A DNA stretch of 64,000 nucleotides from Rufibacter sediminis (GTDB lineage: Bacteria > Bacteroidota > Bacteroidia > Cytophagales > Hymenobacteraceae). Of the stretch, positions 24,627 to 32,684 are shown in pieces. The notes beneath the pieces are model-generated. The model ran no database searches and was not told where the DNA came from. It saw nothing but the letters and a program-made list of their open reading frames with translations. The stretch covers positions 124,001 to 188,000 of the forward strand of contig NZ_JACOAF010000031.1 of the NCBI RefSeq assembly GCF_014269285.1. The letters are read 5' to 3'. The position numbers and the translations under genes were made by a program. How positions within the stretch are numbered: position 1 is the stretch's first letter; every line of letters starts with the position of its first letter.

Positions 24627-25946
24627 TTAGGCAATTTTGTTGCTTTGTACGCCAGACTTTTTGCGCAAAAGCTCTATTAATTCGTTTTTGGTCCGGATTT
24701 TCCGGTTGAAGTTCTTGATTTTGCCTTCCAGCATGGTCCGGAACGCCTCATTCCCCGGATTTGGATTTAACCGGCCCAGGTTGGTTTCCAGCACTTCCAG
24801 CTCCTGCTTGTCATACTTGATGAAGTCGCGCAGGGCGTTGATGCGGGCGTGCAGTTGGTCGTTGTCTGAGTTTTTGCCTTCAGGCAAGGGGCGCTTGCGC
24901 ATGAAGTGCTCCAGGCTGCTCAGTTCAAAGATTTTGTCGCACGCCACCAGGAAACTTTCCCACACGGCGTCAGACTCCTCCTGTTTCACCGGGCCTACCT
25001 TTTTCCAGGCGGCCTGCAGTTCCTTGGCTTTGGGCACGGCCTGCTGAACGGGTTCGTCCAGCAAAGCCTCGGCCTGGGCCACCAAAGAGCGTTTCTTCTC
25101 CAGGTTGTCTTCCAGGTACTTGTCCTTGGACTCGGTTTTCTGGCTGTTAATGTGCTTTTTCAGGCGCTCAAAGAAGTGGTTGTTGGCTGCCCTGAAGCTG
25201 TTCCAGAGGTCATTGGACATCTTGCGGGGCAGGGTGCCGCCAATCTCTTTCCACTGGTTCTGCAGGTCTTTCAGCTTTTTGCTGGTTTCTTCCCACTCCT
25301 CAGAGTTCTTCACCGCCTCAGACTGGGCAATCAGCGCCTTGTACTTGTCCACGGTGCGGGAAAGCATGTCCTTCTTGTCCTGGAAGAAATCTTTCTTGCG
25401 GGTGAAGAATACCTCCACGGCCGTCTTGAAACGCTCTTCCAGTTCCTCGGTCAGGGCTTTGTCAATGGGGCCGGTCTTGATCCAGTTCTGGCGCAGCTCC
25501 TTCAGCTTGTCGGTGGTTTCCTGCCAGTCAATGCTTTCCTGCAGGGCCTCGGCCTGTTGGATGAGCGTGATCTTGGTGGCCAGGTTCTTGTCGCGGTTGC
25601 GGGCAATGGCTTCCTTGATCTCCTCCTCCGCGGCCGAGAGACGCTGGTGCAACGACTCAAAATCGCCAATGGCGTCGTATTTCTCAATCTGCTCCTTCAG
25701 GTGCAGGACCTTCATCAGGAAAGAACCCTTGTTCTCAGAGGTCTCAATCTTCTCCAGCAGGCCGTCCACCTTCAGCTTGAAGTTCTCAAATCGGTTTGCG
25801 AAGTATTGCAATGATTCCTCGGGGACCTCCTTCACATCGCCTACCTGGCGGGCCGGAAAGTGCATAAATGGCTTCAACCACACCTGGTTACCCTCAATGT
25901 AGCCGTACTTATGGGCCTCCTCAGACAAATCTTTGGTTTCCATCAA
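24627..25946 (-). CDS. DUF349 coiled-coil protein
   Basis: The 439-aa, highly charged, alpha-helical protein contains repeated units of the DUF349 type: Trp-rich motifs such as DWQETTDKLKELRQNWIKTGPI, EWEETSKKLKDLQNQWKEIGG and AVPKAKELQAAWKKVGPV, spaced about 70 residues apart, each followed by a helix of the form LWNSFRAANNHFFERLK. The function is unknown; it has no signal peptide. It is divergent from ettA across a 250-bp region that contains a GTTTT-family copy. Confidence 0.93.
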   Translation of the reverse strand: MMETKDLSEEAHKYGYIEGNQVWLKPFMHFPARQVGDVKEVPEESLQYFANRFENFKLKVDGLLEKIETSENKGSFLMKVLHLKEQIEKYDAIGDFESLHQRLSAAEEEIKEAIARNRDKNLATKITLIQQAEALQESIDWQETTDKLKELRQNWIKTGPIDKALTEELEERFKTAVEVFFTRKKDFFQDKKDMLSRTVDKYKALIAQSEAVKNSEEWEETSKKLKDLQNQWKEIGGTLPRKMSNDLWNSFRAANNHFFERLKKHINSQKTESKDKYLEDNLEKKRSLVAQAEALLDEPVQQAVPKAKELQAAWKKVGPVKQEESDAVWESFLVACDKIFELSSLEHFMRKRPLPEGKNSDNDQLHARINALRDFIKYDKQELEVLETNLGRLNPNPGNEAFRTMLEGKIKNFNRKIRTKNELIELLRKKSGVQSNKIA

Positions 25947-26119
25947 CTGGATATTTACTGTAAAATTTAAAGTCTATTTTTGGTACAAGTTTATGAATTA
26001 ACGCCAATTATCATAACTCCACCGTGCCAAAATTTACGATATTTGTACCCATTGGCAGAAAATAAGCGCAACCCGGCGTTAGTTTGCATACTGATTTCCG
26101 GGCACAAGGTTATCTGTTT

Positions 26120-26157
26120 CGTTTTGAGGCTGTTTTTAGGAAAACGCCTCCTAAACG
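26120..26157. repeat. GTTTT palindrome family copy in a divergent promoter region
   Basis: CGTTTTGAGGCTGTTTTTAG then GAAAACGCCTCCTAAACG; GAGGC pairs with GCCTC. Both flanking genes start away from it, so there is no transcript end for it to terminate. It lies 41 bases before the ettA ATG. Confidence 0.75.
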
Positions 26158-26197
26158 ATTTCTGCCCATTGACGGACCTGAATCTATCTACTAATTC

Positions 26198-27865
26198 ATG
26201 AGCAACGAAACTATCATCTTCTCCATGGCGGGGGTGAGTAAAATTTACCCGCCGCAGAAACAAGTTCTCAAGAACATCTATCTTTCCTTCTTCTACGGCG
26301 CCAAAATTGGCGTGTTGGGTCTCAACGGCTCGGGTAAATCATCGCTTCTGAAAGTGATTGCCGGCGTAGACAAGCAGTTCCAGGGCGAGGTGGCATTCTC
26401 GCCGGGGTATTCCGTGGGCTACCTGGAGCAGGAGCCGCAGCTGGACCCCTCCAAAACCGTGATGGAAATTGTGCAGGAAGGTGCCGCCGAGACCGTGGCC
26501 CTCTTAAAGGAATTTGAGGAAATCAACGAAGCCTTCGCGGATGAAAATGCGGATTTTGACAAGCTGATGGCCCGCCAGGGCGAAGTGCAGGAGAAACTGG
26601 ACCACCTGGGTGCCTGGGACCTGGACAGCAAACTGGAACGCGCCATGGACGCCCTGCGCACCCCGCCCGGCGATGCTGTGGTAGGCAACCTCTCCGGTGG
26701 TGAGAAACGCCGCGTGGCCCTGTGCCGCTTGTTGTTGCAGGAGCCCGATGTATTGCTTCTGGATGAGCCTACCAACCACTTAGATGCCGAGTCTGTCTTG
26801 TGGCTGGAGCAACACTTGCAGCAATACAAAGGCACCGTAATCGCCGTTACCCACGATAGATACTTCCTGGACAAAGTAGCCGGTTGGATTCTGGAACTGG
26901 ACCGTGGCGAAGGTATTCCGTGGAAAGGAAACTACACCAGCTGGCTGGAGCAGAAAGCCGAGCGTTTGGCCAAAGAAGAGAAAACCGAAAGCAAGCGCCA
27001 GAAAACTCTACAACGCGAACTGGAGTGGGCCCGCATGTCTCCCAAAGCCCGCCAGGCCAAGTCCAAAGCCCGTTTAGGAAACTACGAGAAAATGGCCTCT
27101 GAGGAAGCCAAAGAGAAAGAGCAGAAACTGGAACTCTTCATCCCAGACGGTCCGCGTTTGGGGAACGTGGTGATTGAGGCCGAGGGTCTGAGCAAAGCCT
27201 TCGGGGACAAATTGCTGTTCGAAGACCTGACGTTCAGTTTACCGCCCGCTGGCATTGTGGGGATCATCGGGCCGAATGGTGCGGGTAAATCTACCTTGTT
27301 CCGCCTGATCACCGGCCGTGAAGCCGCCGATGCCGGGAACATCACCGTAGGACCCACCGTGGAAACTGCGTACGTAGACCAGCAGCACGAAAGCCTGGAC
27401 CCGAACAAATCGGTGTTTGAAACCATCTCCGGCGGTACCGAGACCATGCTGTTGGCGGGTCGTCAGGTGAACGCCCGCGCCTACGTGAGCAAGTTCAACT
27501 TCACCGGTGGTGACCAGGAGAAGAAAGTAGGTGTGCTGTCCGGTGGAGAGCGTAACCGTGTGCACCTGGCCATGACCCTGAAGCAAGGTGCCAACCTGCT
27601 CCTGCTGGATGAGCCTACCAACGACCTGGACGTAAATGCTATCCGGGCCCTGGAAGACGCGCTGGAGAACTTCGCCGGTTGCGCCGTGGTCATCAGCCAC
27701 GACCGCTGGTTCCTGGATCGCATCGCCACGCACATCCTGGCCTTTGAAGGCGACTCCCAAGTAGTTTGGTTTGAAGGAAACTTCTCTGATTACGAAGAAG
27801 CCAAAAAGAAACGCCTGGGCGACGTAGAACCGAAACGCATCCGCTACAAGAAGCTGATGGACTAA
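26198..27865 (+). CDS. ettA: Energy-dependent translational throttle protein EttA (ABC-F)
   Basis: EttA is a cytoplasmic ABC-F protein that binds the ribosomal E site and gates the first steps of elongation according to the ATP/ADP ratio. The 555-aa length and the lack of membrane segments fit. It has two ABC domains: Walker A GLNGSGKSS (41-49) and GPNGAGKST, signatures NLSGGEKRR and VLSGGERNR, Walker B LLLDEPTNHLD and LLLDEPTNDLD. The linker carries the EttA P-site tRNA motif region WARMSPKARQAKSKARLGNYE, and the short end KRIRYKKLMD is typical. Confidence 0.97.
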   Translation: MSNETIIFSMAGVSKIYPPQKQVLKNIYLSFFYGAKIGVLGLNGSGKSSLLKVIAGVDKQFQGEVAFSPGYSVGYLEQEPQLDPSKTVMEIVQEGAAETVALLKEFEEINEAFADENADFDKLMARQGEVQEKLDHLGAWDLDSKLERAMDALRTPPGDAVVGNLSGGEKRRVALCRLLLQEPDVLLLDEPTNHLDAESVLWLEQHLQQYKGTVIAVTHDRYFLDKVAGWILELDRGEGIPWKGNYTSWLEQKAERLAKEEKTESKRQKTLQRELEWARMSPKARQAKSKARLGNYEKMASEEAKEKEQKLELFIPDGPRLGNVVIEAEGLSKAFGDKLLFEDLTFSLPPAGIVGIIGPNGAGKSTLFRLITGREAADAGNITVGPTVETAYVDQQHESLDPNKSVFETISGGTETMLLAGRQVNARAYVSKFNFTGGDQEKKVGVLSGGERNRVHLAMTLKQGANLLLLDEPTNDLDVNAIRALEDALENFAGCAVVISHDRWFLDRIATHILAFEGDSQVVWFEGNFSDYEEAKKKRLGDVEPKRIRYKKLMD

Positions 27866-27875
27866 GTCTATTTAG

Positions 27876-27925
27876 CGCCTGATTTTATGAAAAGAGCCCG
27901 GAAACGTAAGTTGCCGGGCTCTTTT
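27876..27925 (+). terminator. ettA terminator overlapping a GTTTT-family half copy
   Basis: AAAAGAGCCCGG (27890-27901) pairs with CCGGGCTCTTTT (27914-27925). The left arm of the terminator is at the same time the right arm of a family copy (GCGCCTGATTTTATG, AAAAGAGCCCGGAAACG), so the two structures share sequence. Confidence 0.8.
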
Positions 27926-27998
27926 GGTTTTGTTGAAGCGGGATGTTTATATAAATGTATAGGAAGAGCTATCTTCAAACAGAAATAATAACTCTTCT

Positions 27999-28838
27999 GT
28001 GAACAAGCTGTTTGATTATTTAGAAGATATTCCCGCTAGCAAAAAATGGGTCATGCTCTTGGTTTTACTTAGCATGGCTTCAATTCCTGTACTGGCCAAT
28101 TGGGTATTCATTATTGTTGGGTGGCGAGATTTATTTAAGAATCAGCTTTATCTATTAGCATGGGGGGTAGTAGTCTATCTTTTCTGGATTATATTTCTGG
28201 TCTGGTTAAAAAGAAATGACGATTTGCACTGGCGTCACCTTAGTTTAGGAAGTGCAGAAATAAAGAAAGGGCTTGTCCTAGGCTTCTGCGCATATGCGGT
28301 GGTGCAAGTAGGAGTGATGCTGAAGTTGGTATTCTCTGGCCATAGTTTAACCCTGACTAATAGTTTCTCCTCAATTGGAAACTTCTCTAAAGCAATCGGG
28401 ATTTTTGCCTTTAATATTTTTATTGGAGCATTCATTGAAGAAGTTTTGAACAGGGCTTACCTGATCCCTCAGGTCTATTTGCTACTGAAAAGAAAAGTAG
28501 AGCGAAAATCATTCGCTCTATTGATTGCTCTCTTGATAACTCAAATATTATTTGCCCTTTCCCATTTGCCAAGAGATTTATTCCGGTATGAGGTCACCTC
28601 AATGGATGCTTTGTTCAGCACACAAGTCAATTTATTTTGGAGCGGTCTCATCTATGCAGTTCTCTATCTTAAGACCAGAAACATAATATTTGTAAGCTTT
28701 TTCCATGCCTTGGCTAGTTTTAATTTAACCATTGTAACTTCAGATGCCCCTTTGCTGCTTTACAATGGAATAGTTTTCTTTATAATAGCCATTCTTTGGA
28801 GGAAGCCAAAAGAGAAAACTGAGCCTGCATGGGCATAG
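27999..28838 (+). CDS. CPBP family intramembrane glutamic endopeptidase
   Basis: The 279-aa membrane protein has about eight helices. Motifs of the CPBP/Abi family are visible: EExxxR in IEEVLNRAYL (Glu147, Glu148, Arg152), FxxxH in FALSHLP (His189), and a third-motif His in FFHALASFN. Family members are prenyl-endopeptidase-like proteases, some acting on CAAX-type or leaderless peptides. It begins with GTG at 27999. The coding sequence is clearly more AT-rich than all neighbours, which suggests recent acquisition together with the adjacent RAYT region. Confidence 0.88.
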   Translation: MNKLFDYLEDIPASKKWVMLLVLLSMASIPVLANWVFIIVGWRDLFKNQLYLLAWGVVVYLFWIIFLVWLKRNDDLHWRHLSLGSAEIKKGLVLGFCAYAVVQVGVMLKLVFSGHSLTLTNSFSSIGNFSKAIGIFAFNIFIGAFIEEVLNRAYLIPQVYLLLKRKVERKSFALLIALLITQILFALSHLPRDLFRYEVTSMDALFSTQVNLFWSGLIYAVLYLKTRNIIFVSFFHALASFNLTIVTSDAPLLLYNGIVFFIIAILWRKPKEKTEPAWA

Positions 28839-28866
28839 GGGTTCTGCTTTTCAGGATAAATCCTTT

Positions 28867-28897
28867 TTTCGCCGTTGTTGGTGTTCTCACCAACAAC
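28867..28897. repeat. REP palindrome 1 (RAYT-associated)
   Basis: The head TTTCGCC is followed by GTTGTTGGTG, loop TTCT, CACCAACAAC. The 10-bp arms are perfect. It lies just beyond the 3' end of the RAYT gene. Confidence 0.75.
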
Positions 28898-28912
28898 CCA
28901 AACTGCGGATTC

Positions 28913-29437
28913 CTACTCAAGATAGTGTGTTAGAAATCCGAAATCATCCTGGTTCTCCAAATAAAACCTAGCCGACGAGTAATAGTAGCCTTCCGGCAGT
29001 TCAGCCAGTTTCCATTTCTCCTGCACCGGGTTTTGGTGGATGTACTCCAACTTCTGCTCCGTCACGGCAACGGAGTAACAGTGAACAGACAAGGGATTGC
29101 GTTCCCATATCTGATAGTGCCTGTCCTTGGCCTCCGCCTGAAACCGCTCCAGGACTTCTGGGTAGTTCTGTGCCAGATCAAACTTTAACTGCTGCCCCGT
29201 GAACTTCAGGAAGTCCCGCTGTACATCTTTTCGTAGGTGCGGTTCCACCATCTTCCAGAGCAAGTGCAGGTGGTTGGGCATCAGCACAAACCCACACACC
29301 TTTACTCGCTTTTCCCGCACCAGAAACTGGAGGCTGTCTAAGACGATATTCTTGTACTTGTCAGGTTTCAGCAAGTGCTTCCACTCCAGAATAGTGGCCG
29401 TGAAGAAGGTGATATGCTGATGTTCCTCCATTGACAA
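28913..29437 (-). CDS. REP-associated tyrosine transposase (RAYT, Y1/HUH family)
   Basis: The 174-aa protein is a single HUH-type domain: ITFFTATILEWKHLL at the first strand, the metal-binding His pair in LMPNHLHLLWKM (His56, His58), and the nucleophile Tyr132 in KLEYIHQNPV. Such RAYT proteins nick and join single-stranded DNA at REP palindromes. The gene is framed by two matching palindromes in opposite orientation (28867-28897 and 29475-29498) with two more to the right, as expected for a RAYT and its own REPs. All catalytic residues are present, so it may be active. Confidence 0.92.
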   Translation of the reverse strand: MSMEEHQHITFFTATILEWKHLLKPDKYKNIVLDSLQFLVREKRVKVCGFVLMPNHLHLLWKMVEPHLRKDVQRDFLKFTGQQLKFDLAQNYPEVLERFQAEAKDRHYQIWERNPLSVHCYSVAVTEQKLEYIHQNPVQEKWKLAELPEGYYYSSARFYLENQDDFGFLTHYLE

Positions 29438-29474
29438 GTGGATTGCTTTCTTGTTTTACAGAAAGGGCAATGAA

Positions 29475-29498
29475 ATTGTTGGTGATAACACCAACAAT
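29475..29498. repeat. REP palindrome 2, inverted relative to copies 1, 3 and 4
   Basis: ATTGTTGGTG, loop ATAA, CACCAACAAT. The loop is the complement of TTAT, so this copy is in reverse orientation. It lies 37 bases before the RAYT start codon. Confidence 0.75.
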
Positions 29499-29682
29499 GG
29501 CACGATTGAGCATTTTGAAAGAATGCGTAATGTCACCTAGTGATCTTTGTAAAAAACAAATACGGCTTAGAGGCGCCAAAGTGGACGAGCAAACCTGAGT
29601 TCTTCCCTTGGATCTATAAAGAAGTGATAATCCTGGAAAAGATTGCAAACCCATAGCTTATACTTGCCTATTGTCCTTCGCC

Positions 29683-29706
29683 CTTGTTGGTGTTATCACC
29701 AACAAG
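29683..29706. repeat. REP palindrome 3
   Basis: CTTGTTGGTG, loop TTAT, CACCAACAAG, preceded by CTTCGCC. The first and last stem bases differ from copy 1 but still pair (C-G here, G-C there). Confidence 0.75.
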
Positions 29707-29945
29707 CACCACAGTAGGTTGAATAGCCTACCTGTTTTTGCTTCGGTTTCTGAAAACAATTCTCAAACGAACAGAGAACCTAAATCAAGATAGAATGGAC
29801 TGCACTGCACCAATGGAAAGAAAAGAAGCAGCTTTCCACAGGAGTATGCTGATAAGTCTATATCTTAAACGGGCAAAGCCTTACAACCCTGAAAGTGATA
29901 CAGCTATTGTAAGAAAAGGCATCACATCCAAGCTAAACACCACCC

Positions 29946-31007
29946 ATGAACAAACTTTTACAAAGCACTTGCCTCCTGCTTCTGGCCCTGTTGTTTTCCT
30001 GCTCCAATCAGAAAAACACCGCAGAAACAGCGGCGGCACCAACAAGTGATTATTTCGCTCCTACCGAGCAAGGCGTGCAGGACGGCGGCGTGCAGATGGT
30101 GCCCATCCAAACCGGCAAAGGCACGTTCAACGTCTGGACGAAGCGCGTGGGCAACAACCCGAAGATAAAGCTGTTGTTGCTCAACGGCGGTCCCGGGGCC
30201 ACGCACGAGTACTTTGAGTGCCTGGAGAACTTCCTGCCCGCCGAAGGCATCGAATTCATCTATTATGACCAGCTGGGCTGCGGCAACTCAGACAACCCCC
30301 AGGACACTACTATGTGGGACCTGGCCCGCTACGTAGAGGAAGTGGAGCAAGTCAGAAAAGCGCTGAACTTGGGTCCCGATAACTTCTATCTGCTGGGGCA
30401 TTCCTGGGGCGGCATTCTGGGGTTGGAGTACGCCCTCAAGTACCAGCAGAACCTGAAAGGGCTCATCATCTCCAACATGATGGCCAGTGCCATTGACTAC
30501 GGCAAGTACGCCGATGAAGTCCTGGCCAAGCAGATGGACCCTCAGGTGCTGGCGCAGGTACGCGACATTGAGGCTCGTAAAGACTTTCAGAACCCCAAAT
30601 ACATGGAGCTGCTCATGCCGCATTTCTACGCGAAGCACGTCCTGCGCCTGCCCCTGGAGCAATGGCCCGAGCCCGTGAACCGTTCCTTCGCTAAAATGAA
30701 CCAGTCGTTCTACGTGACCATGCAGGGGCCCAGCGAGTTCGGGATCTCGGGCAAACTGGAGCAGTGGGACCGCAAAGCCGACCTGAAGAACCTCACCGTA
30801 CCCACCCTGTCCATCGGAGCCGAATTCGATACCATGGACCCCAAGCACATGGAGTGGATGGCCACCCAGGTGCAGAACGGCAGCTACCTCTATTGCCCCA
30901 AAGGCAGCCACATGGCTTTTTACGATGATCAGCAAACCTACATGAAGGGCCTGATTTCGTTTCTGAAAGGCGTGAACGAAGGCCAGAAGGAAGTAAAACT
31001 GCCCTAA
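29946..31007 (+). CDS. Proline iminopeptidase-like S33 peptidase, lipoprotein
   Basis: The 353-aa alpha/beta-hydrolase has a lipoprotein signal (MNKLLQSTCLLLLALLFSC, Cys19). The oxyanion motif is LLLNGGPGATHEYF (family usually HGGPG), the nucleophile elbow is LLGHSWGGILGLEY, and the acid and His lie in GAEFDTMDP and CPKGSHMAFYDD. Proline iminopeptidases remove N-terminal proline from peptides. The lipid anchor places it in the envelope, so it may trim peptides in the periplasm. Confidence 0.92.
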   Translation: MNKLLQSTCLLLLALLFSCSNQKNTAETAAAPTSDYFAPTEQGVQDGGVQMVPIQTGKGTFNVWTKRVGNNPKIKLLLLNGGPGATHEYFECLENFLPAEGIEFIYYDQLGCGNSDNPQDTTMWDLARYVEEVEQVRKALNLGPDNFYLLGHSWGGILGLEYALKYQQNLKGLIISNMMASAIDYGKYADEVLAKQMDPQVLAQVRDIEARKDFQNPKYMELLMPHFYAKHVLRLPLEQWPEPVNRSFAKMNQSFYVTMQGPSEFGISGKLEQWDRKADLKNLTVPTLSIGAEFDTMDPKHMEWMATQVQNGSYLYCPKGSHMAFYDDQQTYMKGLISFLKGVNEGQKEVKLP

Positions 31008-31010
31008 CGT

Positions 31011-31046
31011 GCTTTGGAGGCGTTTTAACAAAAAGAGCCCTAAAGC
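31011..31046. repeat. GTTTT palindrome family copy after the S33 peptidase
   Basis: GCTTTGGAGGCGTTTTAAC then AAAAAGAGCCCTAAAGC. The outer GCTTT/AAAGC and the T/A runs pair; the GC part is imperfect. It starts 4 bases past the stop codon. Confidence 0.6.
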
Positions 31047-31067
31047 TCCTAGGGCCTCGATGGCCCA

Positions 31068-31096
31068 CTATGGCGCGGAAGTTACTTCCGTGACTT
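31068..31096. repeat. CTATGGCGC-type palindrome, partial copy
   Basis: CTATGGCGCGGAAGTT continues ACTTCCGTGACTT. It matches the complete copy at 59205-59242 base for base over 29 bases, but lacks the right outer arm GCGCCATAG. It lies 17 bases before REP palindrome 4. Confidence 0.7.
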
Positions 31097-31112
31097 TCTT
31101 TCTTTTTTCGCC

Positions 31113-31136
31113 GTTGTTAGTGTTATCACCAACAAC
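31113..31136. repeat. REP palindrome 4
   Basis: GTTGTTAGTG, loop TTAT, CACCAACAAC, with one mismatch in the stem. The head TTTTTTCGCC is the same as in copy 1, 2.2 kb away. Confidence 0.7.
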
Positions 31137-31219
31137 CAAGACTACTTTCCTTCAACCCAATCCTTCTATAGCGCAAATGTTCTTCCGAGATTCACTTTCC
31201 GGAGAGAATCAGGAGAACC

Positions 31220-32464
31220 TTACCCCTCAAACTTCTTGAAGATGGCCGTGGCGATGTGGCCCCCAAACCCGAAGGTGTTGCTCATGGTGTATTTCACTTC
31301 CTTCTGCACGGCTTTGCCTAAGGTGAGGTTAAACTTCTGGGCCAGTTCCGGCTCCGGCTGGGTCACGTTGATGGTAGGCGGAATGAGGTTCTCCTGCACG
31401 GCTTTAATACACGCAATGGCTTCAATGGCCCCGGCCGCGCCCAGTAAATGGCCCGTCATGGATTTAGTAGCGCTCAGGTGCAGGTGCGTGTTCGCGCCAA
31501 ATACCCGCTCCACGGCAATCACTTCACTGGCATCGCCGATGGGGGTGGAGGTGGCGTGGCAGTTGAGGTAATCAATGTCAGAAGGGGAGAGGTTGGCTTC
31601 GGCCAAGGCTTCCAGCATGCCCAGGTACGCGCCTTCGCCCTCGGGGTGCGTGCCGGTGAGGTGGTACGCATCGGCGGCCATCCCGCCGCCCACTACTTCG
31701 GCTAAAATGGGGGCGTTGCGCTGCAGGGCGCTCTCGTAGCTTTCCAGGATGAGCGCGCCCGCGCCTTCGCCCATCACAAAGCCGTTGCGGGTTACGTCAA
31801 AGGGCCGCGAGGCGGTGGCGGGGTCCTCGTTGAGGGTAGACAAGGCCTTGAGCGCCCCAAAACCGCCAATGCCCGTCTCGTTGATAGACGCCTCCGATCC
31901 GCCGGTGATGATCATATCGGCTTTGCCCCATCTAATGTGATTGAAGGCTTCCAGGATGGCGGTGTTGGAGCTGGCGCAGGCCGAGACCGTGGCGAAGTTC
32001 ACGCCCCGCAAGCCGTATTTCATGGAGATGACGCCCGCCGCGATGTCCACAATCATCTTGGGCACGAAGTAGGGGTTGAACCGCGGGGTGCCATCGCCGG
32101 CGGCGAACTCCAGCAACTGGTCCTGGAACGTGATCATGCCGCCGTGCCCGGTGCCCCAGATTACGCCAATGCGGTTGCGGTTCAGGTGTTCAAAGTCGAT
32201 GTTGGCCATCTGCACCGCTTCCTGCACGGCAATGAGCGCGTACTGCGTGTACAGATCGTTCTTGCGGGCCTCGCTCTTCGGCATGAACTCCAACGGATCG
32301 AAGTTCTTCAGCTCGCAGGCGAAACGGGTCTTGAACTTGGAGGCATCGAAGCGGGTGATGGGCCCCGCGCCGCTGACGCCGTTGATCAGGGAGTGCCAAT
32401 ATTCTGGTACGGTGTTCCCGATGGGCGTTAAGGCACCCATGCCTGTGATTACTACTCGTTTCAT
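31220..32464 (-). CDS. fabF: Beta-ketoacyl-ACP synthase II
   Basis: FabF condenses malonyl-ACP with a growing acyl-ACP in type II fatty acid synthesis. The 414-aa protein has the Cys-His-His triad in VSACASSNTA, NCHATSTPIGD and MTGHLLGAAG, plus the end NTFGFGGHIATAIF. The usual neighbours acpP and rnc are absent, so this may be a second FabF-type enzyme or part of a scattered fatty-acid gene set. It is divergent from the secreted hydrolase gene. Confidence 0.95.
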   Translation of the reverse strand: MKRVVITGMGALTPIGNTVPEYWHSLINGVSGAGPITRFDASKFKTRFACELKNFDPLEFMPKSEARKNDLYTQYALIAVQEAVQMANIDFEHLNRNRIGVIWGTGHGGMITFQDQLLEFAAGDGTPRFNPYFVPKMIVDIAAGVISMKYGLRGVNFATVSACASSNTAILEAFNHIRWGKADMIITGGSEASINETGIGGFGALKALSTLNEDPATASRPFDVTRNGFVMGEGAGALILESYESALQRNAPILAEVVGGGMAADAYHLTGTHPEGEGAYLGMLEALAEANLSPSDIDYLNCHATSTPIGDASEVIAVERVFGANTHLHLSATKSMTGHLLGAAGAIEAIACIKAVQENLIPPTINVTQPEPELAQKFNLTLGKAVQKEVKYTMSNTFGFGGHIATAIFKKFEG

Positions 32465-32647
32465 GTTCTTCTTGTCTCTACGGTGGTACGGCTGCGCTCC
32501 GGCGGTGGCTCACTTCTAGGCCTGTTTCTTAATTGATTCACGGGCGTTGCAGCCGAATTTTCTTCCCGGGGGAGGAAAGCGGGGGCAAGATACTTGATCA
32601 AAAGTGAAAAGCCTCTCGTACCTTCATTCTTCAAATGGAGCCAAGCC

Positions 32648-32684
32648 GTTTTGGCCCTGTTTTCAGAAAATCTGCCCTAAACCC
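32648..32684. repeat. GTTTT palindrome family copy touching a start codon
   Basis: CGTTTTGGCCCTGTTTTCAG then AAAATCTGCCCTAAACCC, ending one base before the ATG at 32685. It occupies the whole ribosome-binding region of the next gene and lies between divergent genes. Confidence 0.7.

Larger units (their letters stand above)
29438..29945. other. 508-bp gap upstream of RAYT, AT-rich
   Basis: The gap holds REP copies 2 and 3 but no convincing gene. A plus-strand frame 29738-30049 overlaps the peptidase gene in another frame and was rejected. Confidence 0.5.

Noticed and set aside
29738-30049. 103-codon plus-strand frame before the S33 peptidase
   Set aside because: It overlaps the signal-peptide region of the peptidase gene in another frame and has no recognisable features.
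32604-32684. N-terminal extension of the secreted hydrolase
   Set aside because: It would translate the palindromic repeat and lies before a clear signal peptide.
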